Positions 1 to 9,039 of a DNA stretch of 64,000 nt are shown piece after piece; the first letter of the stretch is position 1; every line of letters begins with the position of its first letter. Under the pieces are notes generated by a model. It had not been told where the DNA came from. It saw only the letters and a program-made list of their open reading frames with translations, and did no database searches. The position numbers and the translations under genes are program-made. The DNA is taken from contig NZ_JAIVFT010000001.1 in the NCBI RefSeq assembly GCF_020829665.1, forward strand, positions 658,798 through 722,797, given 5' to 3'. The DNA comes from Nostoc sp. CHAB 5824. Its GTDB lineage: Bacteria > Cyanobacteriota > Cyanobacteriia > Cyanobacteriales > Nostocaceae.

Positions 1-586
1 TTGCAATTTCCCTATAACCAGCAGCTACCAACTCTTTTACCCGTGATTCTAAACTAGGAGGCCCAGCCCAATAAGCAGCCACGGCTGGTAAACTCGCCGC
101 CATTGCTTCCACAGTTTCTTTAGAACCTGGGCGACGGCTACCATGAGCTAAGAGAATCCATGCTTCTGCTTTTATAGCAGCTATTTGCTTTGCCAGCAAT
201 TTCTCTAAATTGGGGTGAGAACCTAAGTATGGTTGCAACTCAATCATGATATCCTGACCAATACCCTGTTGTGCTAATGCTACTTCAGCAGGAATATCTG
301 TCATTACATGCACTCCCGGCAGCAGAAATAGCGGTACAATTTTGAGGCGATTCTCGTTTTGAGATAGTTTGCCATCGCCAAAAGCGCTCTTGGCAAATTG
401 TTGAATCTGCTCATGTAAAGGCTGAGGACTCATTTCTAAAGCAGCTATGCCAACCAAATGTTCGCTATTTGATGCGTTGTGGTTTTTTGGCAATTTGTTA
501 CATACCAGCTTTGCTAATTGCTGCATAGCAATTTCTGGGCGGCGATCGCGACTTCCGTGAGATACTAGCAGAAAGGCAGATGACAT
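1..586 (-). CDS. Sirohydrochlorin chelatase, CbiX/SirB type (partial, C-terminus outside window)
   Basis: About 195 residues are visible, beginning at the ATG whose complement is 584-586, and the frame runs off the left edge. The protein opens with MSSAFLLVSHGSRDRRPE, carrying the class II chelatase His10 in an SHGSRD motif. A second, similar motif (LLAHGSRRPGS) comes about 130 residues later, which is the internal repeat of two-domain CbiX proteins. Members insert Co or Fe into sirohydrochlorin for cobalamin or siroheme synthesis in the cytosol. The metal cannot be chosen from the sequence. The frame is open throughout with HIP1 sites, and nothing suggests decay. The family call is confident and the substrate metal is left open. 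Confidence 0.85.
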   Translation of the reverse strand, partial: MSSAFLLVSHGSRDRRPEIAMQQLAKLVCNKLPKNHNASNSEHLVGIAALEMSPQPLHEQIQQFAKSAFGDGKLSQNENRLKIVPLFLLPGVHVMTDIPAEVALAQQGIGQDIMIELQPYLGSHPNLEKLLAKQIAAIKAEAWILLAHGSRRPGSKETVEAMAASLPAVAAYWAGPPSLESRVKELVAAGYREIA

Positions 587-784
587 CGGCAAAGCTTGAA
601 CTCTCAGTGACTAATTCTCATATCTTACTTAAGATTAGGCCGGTGGTAATAACTACTTTGATGATTATTGAAACTATTATCAATTACTAAATAAAAGTAT
701 TCTTAATCACTTTTATAGGTAACTCCAAAAATTAAATTGACTATCAGCTTCTGCTCCCCCTGCTCCCTCATCTCCCCCTGCTCC

Positions 785-1168
785 TTACTCTTTTTCGGCA
801 GTGTAAGTATAAAATTGATCAAAAGCTCCCACCGTTTCAAATTTGTAAGAAGGTATCCAAGAGTTGATTTTTAAATCTGTACGGTAAATGCTAAAAATAA
901 TATAATTTTGTCTTTCTGTAGTCCTGGCAATAATTTCTTGGATTTGCGGGTTAGCCGAGTCAACCAACTTATCACAATTAAAACGAATTAAATTTTCTAT
1001 GAGATTGGTGGTTTTTTTGCATACATCGGTTTTTAAGTATTCTGTCAGCCGTTGCACTGCATATTCTTCATACTCAACTTGACTGGGATTGGTCTTCGCC
1101 ATTGTCACACCCAAGGCGGCGAGTCCTGCTGCTGCTCCAGTATATGCAATGATCGTTAAGGGTTTCAT
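785..1168 (-). CDS. DUF4359 family protein, predicted secreted or membrane-anchored
   Basis: The product is 127 residues from the ATG at 1168; a TTG three codons upstream is possible but less likely. Residues 4-24 (LTIIAYTGAAAGLAALGVTMA in outline) form a hydrophobic segment, probably an uncleaved anchor or signal. The remainder is a small soluble domain with two Cys residues (in DVCKK and FNCDK) that could form a disulfide outside the cytoplasm. The overall pattern matches the cyanobacterial DUF4359 family as I remember it, whose function is unknown. It stands alone between the CbiX gene and a tRNA. No clear Shine-Dalgarno sequence is visible. Confidence 0.7.
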   Translation of the reverse strand: MKPLTIIAYTGAAAGLAALGVTMAKTNPSQVEYEEYAVQRLTEYLKTDVCKKTTNLIENLIRFNCDKLVDSANPQIQEIIARTTERQNYIIFSIYRTDLKINSWIPSYKFETVGAFDQFYTYTAEKE

Positions 1169-1291
1169 GTTTGTCAAGTAAAATCCATTGTAATTGTTAG
1201 ATTCCAGAGACTCTAAATCAACTAAGTCCGTTCCTTGAACAAAAACTCTTGATCGCTTGCCAAATTATTGCTATAATTCAAATTGTTGAAT

Positions 1292-1365
1292 GGCGAGCGT
1301 AGCCAAGAGGTTAAGGCAGTGGTTTGTGGTACCACCATTCGTGGGTTCGAGTCCCATCGTTCGCC
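1292..1365 (+). tRNA. tRNA-His (anticodon GTG)
   Basis: A complete cloverleaf can be folded. An 8-bp acceptor stem GGCGAGCG/CGTTCGCC includes the extra G(-1) at 1292 pairing with C73 at 1365, which is diagnostic of tRNA-His. The D stem is GCC/GGC. The anticodon stem GTGGT/ACCAC encloses the loop TTGTGGT with GTG as anticodon. The T arm contains GGTTCGAGTCC. The CCA end is not encoded as a full triplet. Strand and boundaries follow from the fold. Confidence 0.95.
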
Positions 1366-1656
1366 CTACATAATTTAATACTGTAATACTGATCCATAAT
1401 GTTCCTCTAAAAAATGGGTTGTGGTTTTAAAGATTGATAACCATTACTTTAGCAATGATCTGTCATCTACGAGTTCATGGATTGGGAAGAGCCGCAAACC
1501 CACTATAATTCATCAGATTAGCTTATAAAGTAACTAGATGTATATAAGCTAATCTACTTGCTCAATGAAAATTAAGTGTGCGATGTCCACTTCTTTACAA
1601 ACTTAGGGCTTACGTAAAATTACACCTTGTAGGGACAATTCATGTAAGCGCCATTG

Positions 1657-1819
1657 GTGTCAACTTAACGTAAAAGCCTCTCTAGAACAAGCTTTTAGAG
1701 ATTCTTGTCAAGAGTCTCAGACTGGGAATGCCCATTAGGAGGCAGAGCCGCAATTGAGGTGCATTTCCAGCCAGAGGCTCTTAACGAGGTTTTAAAGGAG
1801 TTTTAGCTTAAGTTGACAC
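1657..1819 (+). mobile_element. MITE-like family A, copy 1
   Basis: The 163-bp element is bounded by inverted ends GTGTCAACTTAA and TTAAGTTGACAC, with no coding capacity. The interior contains the shared block CCAGCCAGAGGCTCTTAACG followed by AGGTTTTAAAGGAG. Related copies lie at 9273-9463 (opposite orientation) and 14700-14882. The surrounding bases continue the dyad more weakly, suggesting insertion in, or extension of, a palindromic dispersed repeat. Confidence 0.65.
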
Positions 1820-1937
1820 GTATGTTCATGTAAATGCATACTCCTACGGAGAAGCAAGCTACACGCGCTGAAGGAAAATCTTTAAGCTGTTACTAAATTC
1901 AATCGCTTCTTCTGCCAATGCTATCTGTCCAATTAAA

Positions 1938-1966
1938 ATTCCCGACTTCTCCAAGAAGCTGGGAAT
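1938..1966 (-). terminator. Hairpin with T-run on the minus strand
   Basis: ATTCCC (1938-1943) pairs with GGGAAT (1961-1966), and CTTCT (1946-1950) pairs with AGAAG (1954-1958) across a 3-nt loop, with one wobble and one mismatch between the two stems. Read on the minus strand it is followed by TTTTAATT. It lies 37 nt past the stop of the small reading frame at 2003-2119, so it can serve as that frame's terminator. Confidence 0.45.
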
Positions 1967-2002
1967 CTTAGCCTCAGAAGTTTTTAGACACACATTTAAT
2001 TG

Positions 2003-2119
2003 TCAGAAAATGCCTAAAAGAATGATAAAAGTCAGCCCACAGAAGGCAAGCATAGATATAATCAAAATGTTGCCAATACTGTGGTCAGAAGCTGTTGAGT
2101 TATGTGTATTGGTAGGCAT
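2003..2119 (-). CDS. Candidate small single-span membrane protein (38 aa)
   Basis: This short frame begins MPTNTHNSTASDHSIGN and continues with a strongly hydrophobic run of about 21 residues (ILIISMLAFCGLTFIILLGI) that ends two residues before the stop. The layout of a polar N-terminus followed by one transmembrane helix is common among cyanobacterial small proteins. A purine-rich GGGG lies about 9-12 nt upstream of the ATG, and an intrinsic-terminator-like hairpin lies just downstream, which together suggest a free-standing transcript. I do not recognise a named family. It could be a chance open frame. Confidence 0.35.
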   Translation of the reverse strand: MPTNTHNSTASDHSIGNILIISMLAFCGLTFIILLGIF

Positions 2120-2822
2120 ATAAATCGGCCCCACTTAAACAACTTTTGCTTAAATTATAACTAGGGCAAATAAAACTTAGTTTATCTGTGAAGAAAAATT
2201 GATTTTAATTCATTGAAGTTTAGCTTAATAATTTTGCTTCAAGCAAAACAATTAACTTTTGTGTCAACTATTAACAAATAGATAATAAAAGAACAATTAC
2301 TTGCTACCCAAATTACTAGAATATCAGCAATGAGCAAAGCCCCCAAATAAATCATCTCCACCCACGATGAAAATGAATCTTAACCCTTTAGAAGAATTCA
2401 AAAAGTATTGATTTGCAAGCTTTAAAGAGCTTGAAAGCTAAATCTTGACATTCTTGACATTATTATTGTGCAAATAATCAGATACATGTAAATAAATGAT
2501 ATAGTAAAAATTAGTTCAAGCAGTTGAGGGCGTGAAATATTGTGCCCTAAATATAATCATGCAATTATTTACTAACATCTATCAAAAGAAATAAAAATTG
2601 TATTCCTTTAGTTAGAGCAAAAAATACTGAGTCATAGATACTTTAAGTAAAGAAGAACACGATTTAAGTGCCTGCTGAAAAGTTGATACTTGTAGGTACA
2701 CAGATAAATTATATTTATCTGTGTTATTTCGTGTTTATATGTGGTCTCACAACAAAAGGTGAAGATTTATTCGTCTCGCCTTGAAGTCAACAATGCAAAC
2801 ATCGTCATCTAGTGGAGTTGCC
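2120..2822. other. AT-rich leader region of sucrose synthase, no gene seen
   Basis: About 700 bp without a convincing reading frame on either strand. It is AT-rich and presumably carries the susA promoter. No particular operator was identified. A short dyad (ACAGATAAATTATATTTATCTGT, 2700-2722) lies about 100 bp before the chosen susA start and is a candidate regulator-binding palindrome. Confidence 0.4.
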
Positions 2823-5243
2823 ATGTCTGAATTGCTTCAAGCAGTCTTAGATAGTGAAGAGAAAAGTGATTTGCGTTCCTTTCTTAGTGAATTACGCCAA
2901 CAAGAAAAGAAGTACTTGCTGCGGAACGACATACTGAATGTATATAGTGAGTATTGCTCAAAGTCCCAAAAACCTGAGGAATTTTACATTTCCTCTGAGT
3001 TGGGCAAACTTATTTACTATACTCAAGAAATTATTCAGGAAGACTCAAACTTCTGTTTCATCATCCGTTCTAAGATTGCCAGCCAAGAAGTTTATTGGTT
3101 GACATCAGACTTGAGCATTGAGCCAATGACAGTGCAGGATTTGCTGGATCTGCGCGATCGCTTGGTGAACAAATATCATCCCAACGAGGGCGACCTGCTA
3201 GAATTGGACTTTGGCCCGTTTTATGACTACACCCCAGTTATCCGCGACCCCAAAAATATTGGTAAAGGGGTGCAATTTCTCAACCGCTATCTATCCAGCC
3301 AAATCTTTCAAGATTCCAAACAGTTGCTGGACAGCTTATTGAATTTTCTCCGCCTGCACCACTACAACGGTGTGCAACTGCTGATTAACGATCGCATTCA
3401 ATCACAACAGCAACTTTCCGAGCAAGTTAAGAAAGCTATCGGTTTTGTTAATAATCGCCCCGAAGATGAACCCTACGAACAATTCCGCTTCCAATTGCAG
3501 TCAATGGGTTTTGAGCCGGGTTGGGGTAACACCGCAGCGCGAGTGCGCGAAACTTTAAATATTCTCGATGAATTGATTGATTCTGCCGATCCTCAGACCC
3601 TAGAAGCCTTCATTTCTCGTGTCCCGATGATTTTTAGAATCGTCTTGGTGTCAGCTCACGGTTGGTTTGGGCAAGAGGGAGTATTGGGACGTCCCGATAC
3701 TGGCGGTCAGGTAGTTTACGTCCTTGACCAGGCAAAGAGCCTAGAGAAGCAGCTACAAGAAGATGTCATGCTTGCGGGTTTAGAGAAATTGAATGTCGAG
3801 CCAAAGGTAATTATTCTCACCCGCTTGATTCCCAATAGTGATGGCACTCTTTGTAATCAACGGTTAGAAAAAGTTCATGGTACCGAAAATGCCTGGATTT
3901 TGCGAGTGCCTTTACGGGATTTTAATCCTAACATGACTCAAAACTGGATTTCCCGGTTTGAGTTTTGGCCTTATCTAGAAACCTACGCCATTGACTCAGA
4001 AAAGGAACTACGAGCAGAATTCCAAGGCACACCTGACTTAATAGTTGGAAACTATACTGATGGAAATTTAGTAGCATTCTTACTGGCGCGACGGCTGAAA
4101 GTTACCCAATGCAATGTTGCTCATGCTTTGGAAAAATCTAAATACTTGTTCAGTAACCTTTACTGGCAAGAATTAGAAGAGAAATATCATTTTTCTTTGC
4201 AATTCACAGCTGACTTGATTGCAATGAATGCTGCCAATTTTGTTATTAGCAGCACCTACCAAGAAATTGTGGGAACACCGGATAGTGTGGGACAGTACGA
4301 GTCTTATAAATGCTTCACCATGCCGGAGTTGTACCATGTAACTAATGGCATTGAATTATTTAGTCCCAAATTTAATGTTGTACCGCCTGGAGTAAACGAA
4401 AATAATTACTTTCCTTACACCCGGACTAAAGACCGAGTGGAGAGCGATCGCCAACGCCTTGCAGAAACACTTTTTACTCTGGAAGACCCCACGCAAATCT
4501 TTGGCAAACTCGACGATCCTAACAAGCGCCCTCTCTTCTCAATGGCGCGTCTTGACCACATCAAAAACCTCACAGGTTTAGCTGAATGTTATGGTCAAAG
4601 TAAAGAATTACAAGAGCATTGTAATTTAATTTTGGTAGCGGGTAAATTGCGCGTCGAAGAATCAGGCGACAACGAAGAACGTGACGAAATTATCAAACTC
4701 TACCAAATCATTGAGGAGTACAATCTTCACGGCAAGATTCGTTGGCTGGGTGTGCGCCTGACTAAAACTGATTCTGGTGAAATTTACCGAGTCATTGCCG
4801 ATCATCAAGGAATTTTTGTACAACCAGCTTTATTTGAAGCTTTTGGTTTGACAATTTTAGAAGCGATGGTTTCAGGATTACCGACATTTGCCACACAGTT
4901 TGGTGGGCCACTGGAGATTATTCAAGATAAGGTTAATGGCTTTTTGATTAACCCAACAAATTTACAGGATACAGCTACAAAAATTGTGGACTTTATCACT
5001 AAATGCGAACAGAATCCTAACTATTGGAATGAAATTTCCCAGCGAGCAATTGACCGAGTTTACAGCACCTATACTTGGAAAATTCACACTAACAAGCTGT
5101 TATCATTAGCACGGATTTATGGCTTCTGGAACTTTACCTCGAAGGAAAAGCGGGAAGATTTGTTGCGTTATATTGAGGCTTTGTTCTATTTAATTTATAA
5201 GCCAAGAGCGCAACAGCTATTAGAGCAACATAAGTACCGTTAA
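2823..5243 (+). CDS. susA: Sucrose synthase
   Basis: The enzyme reversibly converts sucrose plus NDP to fructose plus NDP-glucose. In heterocystous cyanobacteria it acts mainly in sucrose cleavage, feeding polysaccharide and diazotrophic metabolism (family knowledge). The ATG at 2823 gives 806 residues, the usual SuS length, and has GGAG at 2814-2817 five bases upstream. Longer in-frame starts at 2781 (TTG) and 2793 (ATG) add only a Ser-rich tail. The N-terminal regulatory half is followed by the sucrose-synthase signature SAHGWFGQEGVLGRPDTGGQ near residue 285. The GT-B C-terminal half ends with the E-x7-E retaining-GT4 motif in QPALFEAFGLTILEAMVSG. All core motifs are intact. It is monocistronic in appearance, with a long AT-rich leader. 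Confidence 0.95.
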   Translation: MSELLQAVLDSEEKSDLRSFLSELRQQEKKYLLRNDILNVYSEYCSKSQKPEEFYISSELGKLIYYTQEIIQEDSNFCFIIRSKIASQEVYWLTSDLSIEPMTVQDLLDLRDRLVNKYHPNEGDLLELDFGPFYDYTPVIRDPKNIGKGVQFLNRYLSSQIFQDSKQLLDSLLNFLRLHHYNGVQLLINDRIQSQQQLSEQVKKAIGFVNNRPEDEPYEQFRFQLQSMGFEPGWGNTAARVRETLNILDELIDSADPQTLEAFISRVPMIFRIVLVSAHGWFGQEGVLGRPDTGGQVVYVLDQAKSLEKQLQEDVMLAGLEKLNVEPKVIILTRLIPNSDGTLCNQRLEKVHGTENAWILRVPLRDFNPNMTQNWISRFEFWPYLETYAIDSEKELRAEFQGTPDLIVGNYTDGNLVAFLLARRLKVTQCNVAHALEKSKYLFSNLYWQELEEKYHFSLQFTADLIAMNAANFVISSTYQEIVGTPDSVGQYESYKCFTMPELYHVTNGIELFSPKFNVVPPGVNENNYFPYTRTKDRVESDRQRLAETLFTLEDPTQIFGKLDDPNKRPLFSMARLDHIKNLTGLAECYGQSKELQEHCNLILVAGKLRVEESGDNEERDEIIKLYQIIEEYNLHGKIRWLGVRLTKTDSGEIYRVIADHQGIFVQPALFEAFGLTILEAMVSGLPTFATQFGGPLEIIQDKVNGFLINPTNLQDTATKIVDFITKCEQNPNYWNEISQRAIDRVYSTYTWKIHTNKLLSLARIYGFWNFTSKEKREDLLRYIEALFYLIYKPRAQQLLEQHKYR

Positions 5244-5245
5244 TT

Positions 5246-5312
5246 TGTCATTAGTCATTTGTCATTAGCTAAAGACTAAAGACAAATGACTAAAAACAAT
5301 GGACAAATGACT
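5246..5312. repeat. Heptamer short tandem repeats with inverted symmetry
   Basis: Copies of GTCATTA/GTCATTT on the left are followed by their complements (GACAAATGACTA) on the right, so the spacer between the convergent susA and PG-binding genes can fold into a hairpin. Similar heptamers recur at 26512-26550, 46297-46330 and 46505-46560. This type of STRR is typical of heterocystous cyanobacteria. Confidence 0.55.
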
Positions 5313-5865
5313 AAATTGTCAACGCCCGCCAAGTTCGTTGACCAACTATTCCATCTGTTGCTAAATTCTGCTGATTTTGAAAGGCTTTGACAGCAGTCTC
5401 TGTTAATGCGCCATAAATTCCATCCACTCTAACGGTATATCCGTTAGACACTAACAGCCGTTGTAAGACTCTGACAGCAAGACCAGAGCTACCGAAATAA
5501 AGAGTCGGCATCGGTTGGCTACTGAACTTCTGGAACCGTCCTGTAGCCTTTGCACGAACTTTACCTCCAGACTGAGAATACTGATTAGACTCACCTAACT
5601 TAGAAGAAGCTAGAAACTGATTCTTTTTGCTGATTTTCTTAAGTATATGTTCTTTCTCTGGTGCGATCGCTGAGGCAGAAGCCTGAGAAATCCCATCTGT
5701 CTGCATGAATTCAGGTGGTGTGACTTGAGCAGTTATCTCTAACTGACTCTGTTTTGACTGGTTTACGTCATTCTCCACCTGAACTAATTGTTGCTGTGGT
5801 AAATCGGCTCCAGATGCTTGTCTTATTGCTAACACGCCCGTCATCATCAGGCCAATTTCAGTCAT
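5311..5865 (-). CDS. Peptidoglycan-binding domain protein
   Basis: A 184-residue protein with a C-terminal PG_binding_1 domain (about residues 118-182). The domain has the typical pattern of a short helix after LRFGSSGLAVRVLQ-like sequence, then LLVSNGYTVRVDGIYGALTETAVKAFQ and DGIVGQRTW. The N-terminal 110 residues are low-complexity, Gln/Ser/Lys-rich and probably disordered. The first 20 residues are weakly hydrophobic, so export is plausible but not clear. Such proteins bind murein in the periplasm, often as an anchoring module, and no catalytic domain is present here. It converges with susA. The start is an ATG without an obvious Shine-Dalgarno sequence. Confidence 0.8.
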   Translation of the reverse strand: MTEIGLMMTGVLAIRQASGADLPQQQLVQVENDVNQSKQSQLEITAQVTPPEFMQTDGISQASASAIAPEKEHILKKISKKNQFLASSKLGESNQYSQSGGKVRAKATGRFQKFSSQPMPTLYFGSSGLAVRVLQRLLVSNGYTVRVDGIYGALTETAVKAFQNQQNLATDGIVGQRTWRALTI

Positions 5866-6351
5866 TGTAGTTCATTTTACTTTAACCAATATTTTTTTAA
5901 CCAACAACATTGCTGCTGTCCGGGATAGTGTATACTGACCAAATAAAAAAGTCATGTAATAATTTTTTTAGATAATATTTTCACGATCATATTTGCTCAC
6001 CTCCTATTTCTTGTAATCAGACTAATATCATTAGTTTTGTAGTTTTTTTATCTTTAATCAAGGCGTGAACTTCTAAGATACAGTATCTAAACCAACGGTT
6101 TAGACAATAACACACTATATGATCGTATGGGAACGCTATCAAACAAATTTGCCTAGTTATCTTTGGATCGCGCTTGGTATGGTTATGCTGATTTTCTCAT
6201 GTTTATACTGCCAATAAAAATACTACCAGATTCACAGAGTCAGTTTTTTAAGTATTGATTAATCCAAAATTTGGCAATAATGATAAACTTTTAATTCCAA
6301 ACAATTTTTCCTCCCTCAGAGGGGATTATAAACTTTTTATTAATCATTGAA
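5866..6351. other. Intergenic stretch, no supported gene
   Basis: AT-rich DNA without recognised genes. A 32-codon frame at 6119-6217 (starting MIVWERYQTNLPSYLWIAL, with one hydrophobic stretch) is open on the plus strand, but it has no visible ribosome-binding site and is reported only as a weak possibility. Confidence 0.35.
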
Positions 6352-6511
6352 CTTCTTGCAAAAGTGGGGATGCATGGTAAGGGGGAAGGTGGGGCCCCCA
6401 CTTCGTGGGGATAAGGGACAGGGGGAAAGAGATGAAATTTTCCTTTTCCCTTTGCCATGCATCCCCTTTCCGTACAAAAATGCAAAAGGAACTTTTGCAA
6501 GAGGTTTACTG
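6352..6511. repeat. Long imperfect inverted repeat (TTGCAAAAG family)
   Basis: The left arm TTGCAAAAGTGGGGATGCAT (from 6356) is complementary to the right-hand sequence ATGCATCCCC plus AACTTTTGCAAGAGG (ending about 6511). A secondary GGGGCCCCCACTTCGTGGGG hairpin lies inside the left half. Related, partly decayed units with the same CTTTTGCAAGAG edge occur at 35650-35766 and 41430-41530. Open frames here on both strands are artefacts of the palindrome. Confidence 0.55.
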
Positions 6512-6899
6512 TTATCTTGTAGGATACATGCCAATCATTGCAGCATTATCTTGTTTTACAAGCTTCACTCTAGAAATATTCAGGTATAATTCCTAAATAT
6601 CTGCTTCGTAATTAAATGTGTATGGCTACTTTGCCGTATTTTTGAAAAGCGCATACTTCAACCTCAATAAAATAAAACCGTACAAGGTTGCTATACAGTA
6701 TTGAATTTTAACTAGAACACCACGACGTAAATAAAACGCTTACGCTGTATTCATTTTTAATTTTGAATTTTGAATTCCGCCTTGCGGTACTAGTGTTTAA
6801 ACTACTGTATAACAAAATAATACAGGGCACTGAACAGAATGCCTGTGCAATTTTCTTGTCTAACCTGTGTTAATTTTTATATCATTTTTAATATTGAAA

Positions 6900-7085
6900 A
6901 AGAAGCACCTTAATAAAAAACGCAACGCTGATAGCGTACCCCTACGGGAAAGCAAGCTACGCAAAGCGTCTGTCTGCGACACGCTGTTCGCGTTCCAAGA
7001 GTTGCGGTAGCGAGTCAGACGCTGCTGCGTCGCTAAGACTGCGCTATCGAGCGTCATAGCCCGCTCTTAGACATCGCTTAGTATG
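6900..7085. repeat. Cluster of short dispersed GC-rich repeats
   Basis: The stretch is built from overlapping copies of motifs such as GCGTCTGTCTGCGACACGCT, GCTACGCAAAGCG and AGCGTCATAGCCCGCTC, many of them mutually complementary. This composition is typical of Nostoc intergenic repeat clusters, and no function is apparent. A 65-codon minus-strand frame across it is not convincing. Confidence 0.5.
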
Positions 7086-7111
7086 CTCAGTTATGGCTAC
7101 TGAAAAACTTT

Positions 7112-7828
7112 TTACCTTTTATCATCTCGCCACAAAGCAATACCGCCTAATAAACCAGTGATATTAGGGATGAGTTTTACATTTAACGGTAGCTGGAAAT
7201 TGACTCTCACGGCTTCACCGCCGCCAATGTAAAGATAATCATAATTGAACAGATGTTGCAAGGATGCGATCGCCTTTTCTAAACGCCTATTCCATCTTTT
7301 CTCACCAATTTTTTCTAACTCTGCACGCCCCAACTGCTGCTCGAAAGTCTCTCCTTTGCGAAACGGGTGATGTCCCATTTCCATATTCGGTACTAGCCTA
7401 CCATCCACAAACAAAGCTGAACCAAACCCCGTACCCAGAGTAATCACCAATTCTACACCTTTACCTGCGATCGCACCAAACCCCTGCATGTCTGCATCAT
7501 TAATTACCCGTACAGGCTTGTTTAAGTGTTTTAATAAGGCTGTTTCCAAATCAAATCCGATCCAATCTGGATGTAAGTTTACCGCAGTTTCCGTGACTCC
7601 ACACCGCACTACACCAGGAAAACCCACAGAAACACGATGAAATTCACCTTGAGCCGCTGCTAATACAACAATTGCATTAATTACAACCTCCGGTGTAGCA
7701 GGTTGGGGTGTATCTAAACGCGCTCTTTCTGTTACAGGATTCCCCGTAATATCCAAAACCATAGCCTTAACGCCACTGCCGCCAATATCAACCGATAGGG
7801 TACGAATCGATCCATTTTCTTCAACCAT
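7112..7828 (-). CDS. ppgK: Polyphosphate glucokinase (ROK family)
   Basis: The protein is 238 residues, about the usual size of PPGK. The phosphate-1 loop DIGGSGVKAMVLD at residues 14-26 matches the ASKHA/ROK fold. VSVGFPGVV, the catalytic Asp segment NDADMQGFG, and TLGTGFGSALFVDGRLVPN with MGHHPF follow in the order known for polyphosphate-dependent glucokinases. The reaction phosphorylates glucose at C6 using polyphosphate (or ATP) in the cytosol. The ROK Cys-rich zinc motif is absent, as in PPGK rather than NagC/XylR regulators. The gene abuts a decayed creatininase on the opposite strand. Assignment to PPGK rather than a generic ROK sugar kinase rests on the motif pattern. Confidence 0.85.
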   Translation of the reverse strand: MVEENGSIRTLSVDIGGSGVKAMVLDITGNPVTERARLDTPQPATPEVVINAIVVLAAAQGEFHRVSVGFPGVVRCGVTETAVNLHPDWIGFDLETALLKHLNKPVRVINDADMQGFGAIAGKGVELVITLGTGFGSALFVDGRLVPNMEMGHHPFRKGETFEQQLGRAELEKIGEKRWNRRLEKAIASLQHLFNYDYLYIGGGEAVRVNFQLPLNVKLIPNITGLLGGIALWRDDKR

Positions 7829-7965
7829 TGAGTTACATCCTTTTTAGTGCTTGGTTACTGCTTATTACTTCGTTATTATGCTCTGCTGCATCTAATAATA
7901 TTCAGATGTTTGGAGAGTCTTCACATTGGTGGGGAGTGAGGAGTGGGGAAGAAACAGGGGAGCAG

Positions 7966-8284
7966 GGGGCAATTGAACAACATGGCCCTCATCTGCGGTT
8001 GATTGTAAATGCTGCGATCGGTGTGGGGGTGTTGGGAAAAGCAATGAAAAAGCTGGATGCTAGTATTCCTGCTTATGCTTTACCTAACCTTTATTATGGC
8101 AAATCTAACTGGCTTGGGTGACGCAAGATATCAGTAAAAGTGGAGTGATTGGCGACGCCACAACCGCAACTAAAGAAAAGGCGATCGCATCCTCGAATTT
8201 GTCGCTAATGGTTGAGTGCAAGTTATTCAAGATATTTATGCCTATCGACAACCAAAGGTGGAGGAGAAAGTGGGGGAAGGATAG
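7966..8284 (+). pseudogene. Creatininase-family amidohydrolase remnant
   Basis: The frame from 7966 reads GAIEQHGPHLRLIVNAAIG and then LGKAMKKLDASIPAYALPNLYYGKSN, which is the metal-binding N-terminal region of creatininase-family enzymes (E-x-H). After a stop at 8119-8121 the neighbouring frame gives DISKSGVIGDATTATKEK. A third frame then gives RILEFVANG, a stop, and VQVIQDIYAYRQPKVEEK, which resemble the family's C-terminal end. About half of the usual length is missing from the middle, and there are at least two frame changes and internal stops, so the gene is dead. The sequence upstream of 7966 is unrelated low-complexity DNA. Confidence 0.75.
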
Positions 8285-8442
8285 ACTCGTTTTACTCAAA
8301 GTTAAAAATTCAATACATTAGATGCGGGACAGCATCTAGATTTGCTAATGTAGGAATAATGGAAATAGTACTGGCGTAGCTGCTTAAAATCTATCAGGCA
8401 GCAAGTTTCTATTAAAATTAATATAAGATAAGAGAAAGAATT

Positions 8443-8946
8443 ATGACGGCATTTGAACCCAAGAGCTTTCGTTCTTATAGCCAAGAAGATGTCCAACAAA
8501 TTTTGCACTTAGCGATCGCTCGTCAAGCTGATGACAAAGATACAGAATTTTCTTATGAGCAGATATTAGAAATTGCTGCTGAGTTAGAAATTTCACCTGA
8601 GTCTTTAAAATTAGCAGAACGCGATTGGGTAGTACAACAGGGTCAAGTTCAACAGCGAAAAGCTTTTGACGCATACCGTATCAGAAGATTTCAGAAGCGT
8701 CTAGGGAATTATGCAGTTTTTAATGGCTTTTTTATACTGCTCGATTTAATCACTGGTGGTGGAATTTCTTGGTCGGTGTACATTTTGCTATTCTGCGGAT
8801 TGCCTGTAGGGCTAGATGTTTGGAATACCTTTCAAATCAAAGGCGAAGAGTATGAAATGGCATTCCAGAAGTGGAATCGTAATCATCAGATTAAGAAAAC
8901 CATCAGCACAGTTTTGAATAAGTGGTTTAAGGCATTACAGGCTTAG
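8443..8946 (+). CDS. 2TM domain-containing protein
   Basis: A 167-residue protein. The N-terminal 65 residues are acidic and helical (SYSQEDVQQILHLAIARQ and ILEIAAELEISPESLKLAE), resembling the regulatory helices that precede 2TM domains in cyanobacteria. Residues about 77-150 form the 2TM domain, with two hydrophobic segments (YAVFNGFFILLDLITGGG and WSVYILLFCGLPVGLDV) and flanking basic and aromatic residues. It is probably an inner-membrane protein of unknown function. The ATG at 8443 follows AAGAGAAAGAATT, a usable Shine-Dalgarno. It is free-standing, with a small hairpin about 75 bp downstream. Confidence 0.75.
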   Translation: MTAFEPKSFRSYSQEDVQQILHLAIARQADDKDTEFSYEQILEIAAELEISPESLKLAERDWVVQQGQVQQRKAFDAYRIRRFQKRLGNYAVFNGFFILLDLITGGGISWSVYILLFCGLPVGLDVWNTFQIKGEEYEMAFQKWNRNHQIKKTISTVLNKWFKALQA

Positions 8947-9017
8947 TAGATTTGCTTGCGTAAGCGCAACTCCAAGTAGAAGCAAGCTCGTCGTAGACAT
9001 CGCTAATTCAAAGAAAA

Positions 9018-9039
9018 ACCCCGTAGGAGAATTCGGGGT
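9018..9039. terminator. Short hairpin downstream of the 2TM gene
   Basis: ACCCCG (9018-9023) pairs with CGGGGT (9034-9039) over a 10-nt loop. It is preceded by an A-rich tract, so on the minus strand it would be followed by T residues, while on the plus strand the T tail is weak. It is a possible bidirectional terminator. Confidence 0.35.

Noticed and set aside
6291..6596. Four overlapping open frames of 63-80 codons on both strands
   Set aside because: They all lie in a long inverted repeat of purine and pyrimidine tracts; open frames on both strands come from the palindrome, and none has a ribosome-binding site.
6860..7057. 65-codon minus-strand frame
   Set aside because: Composed of short GC-rich dispersed repeats; product composition is unlike a protein and lacks a start signal.
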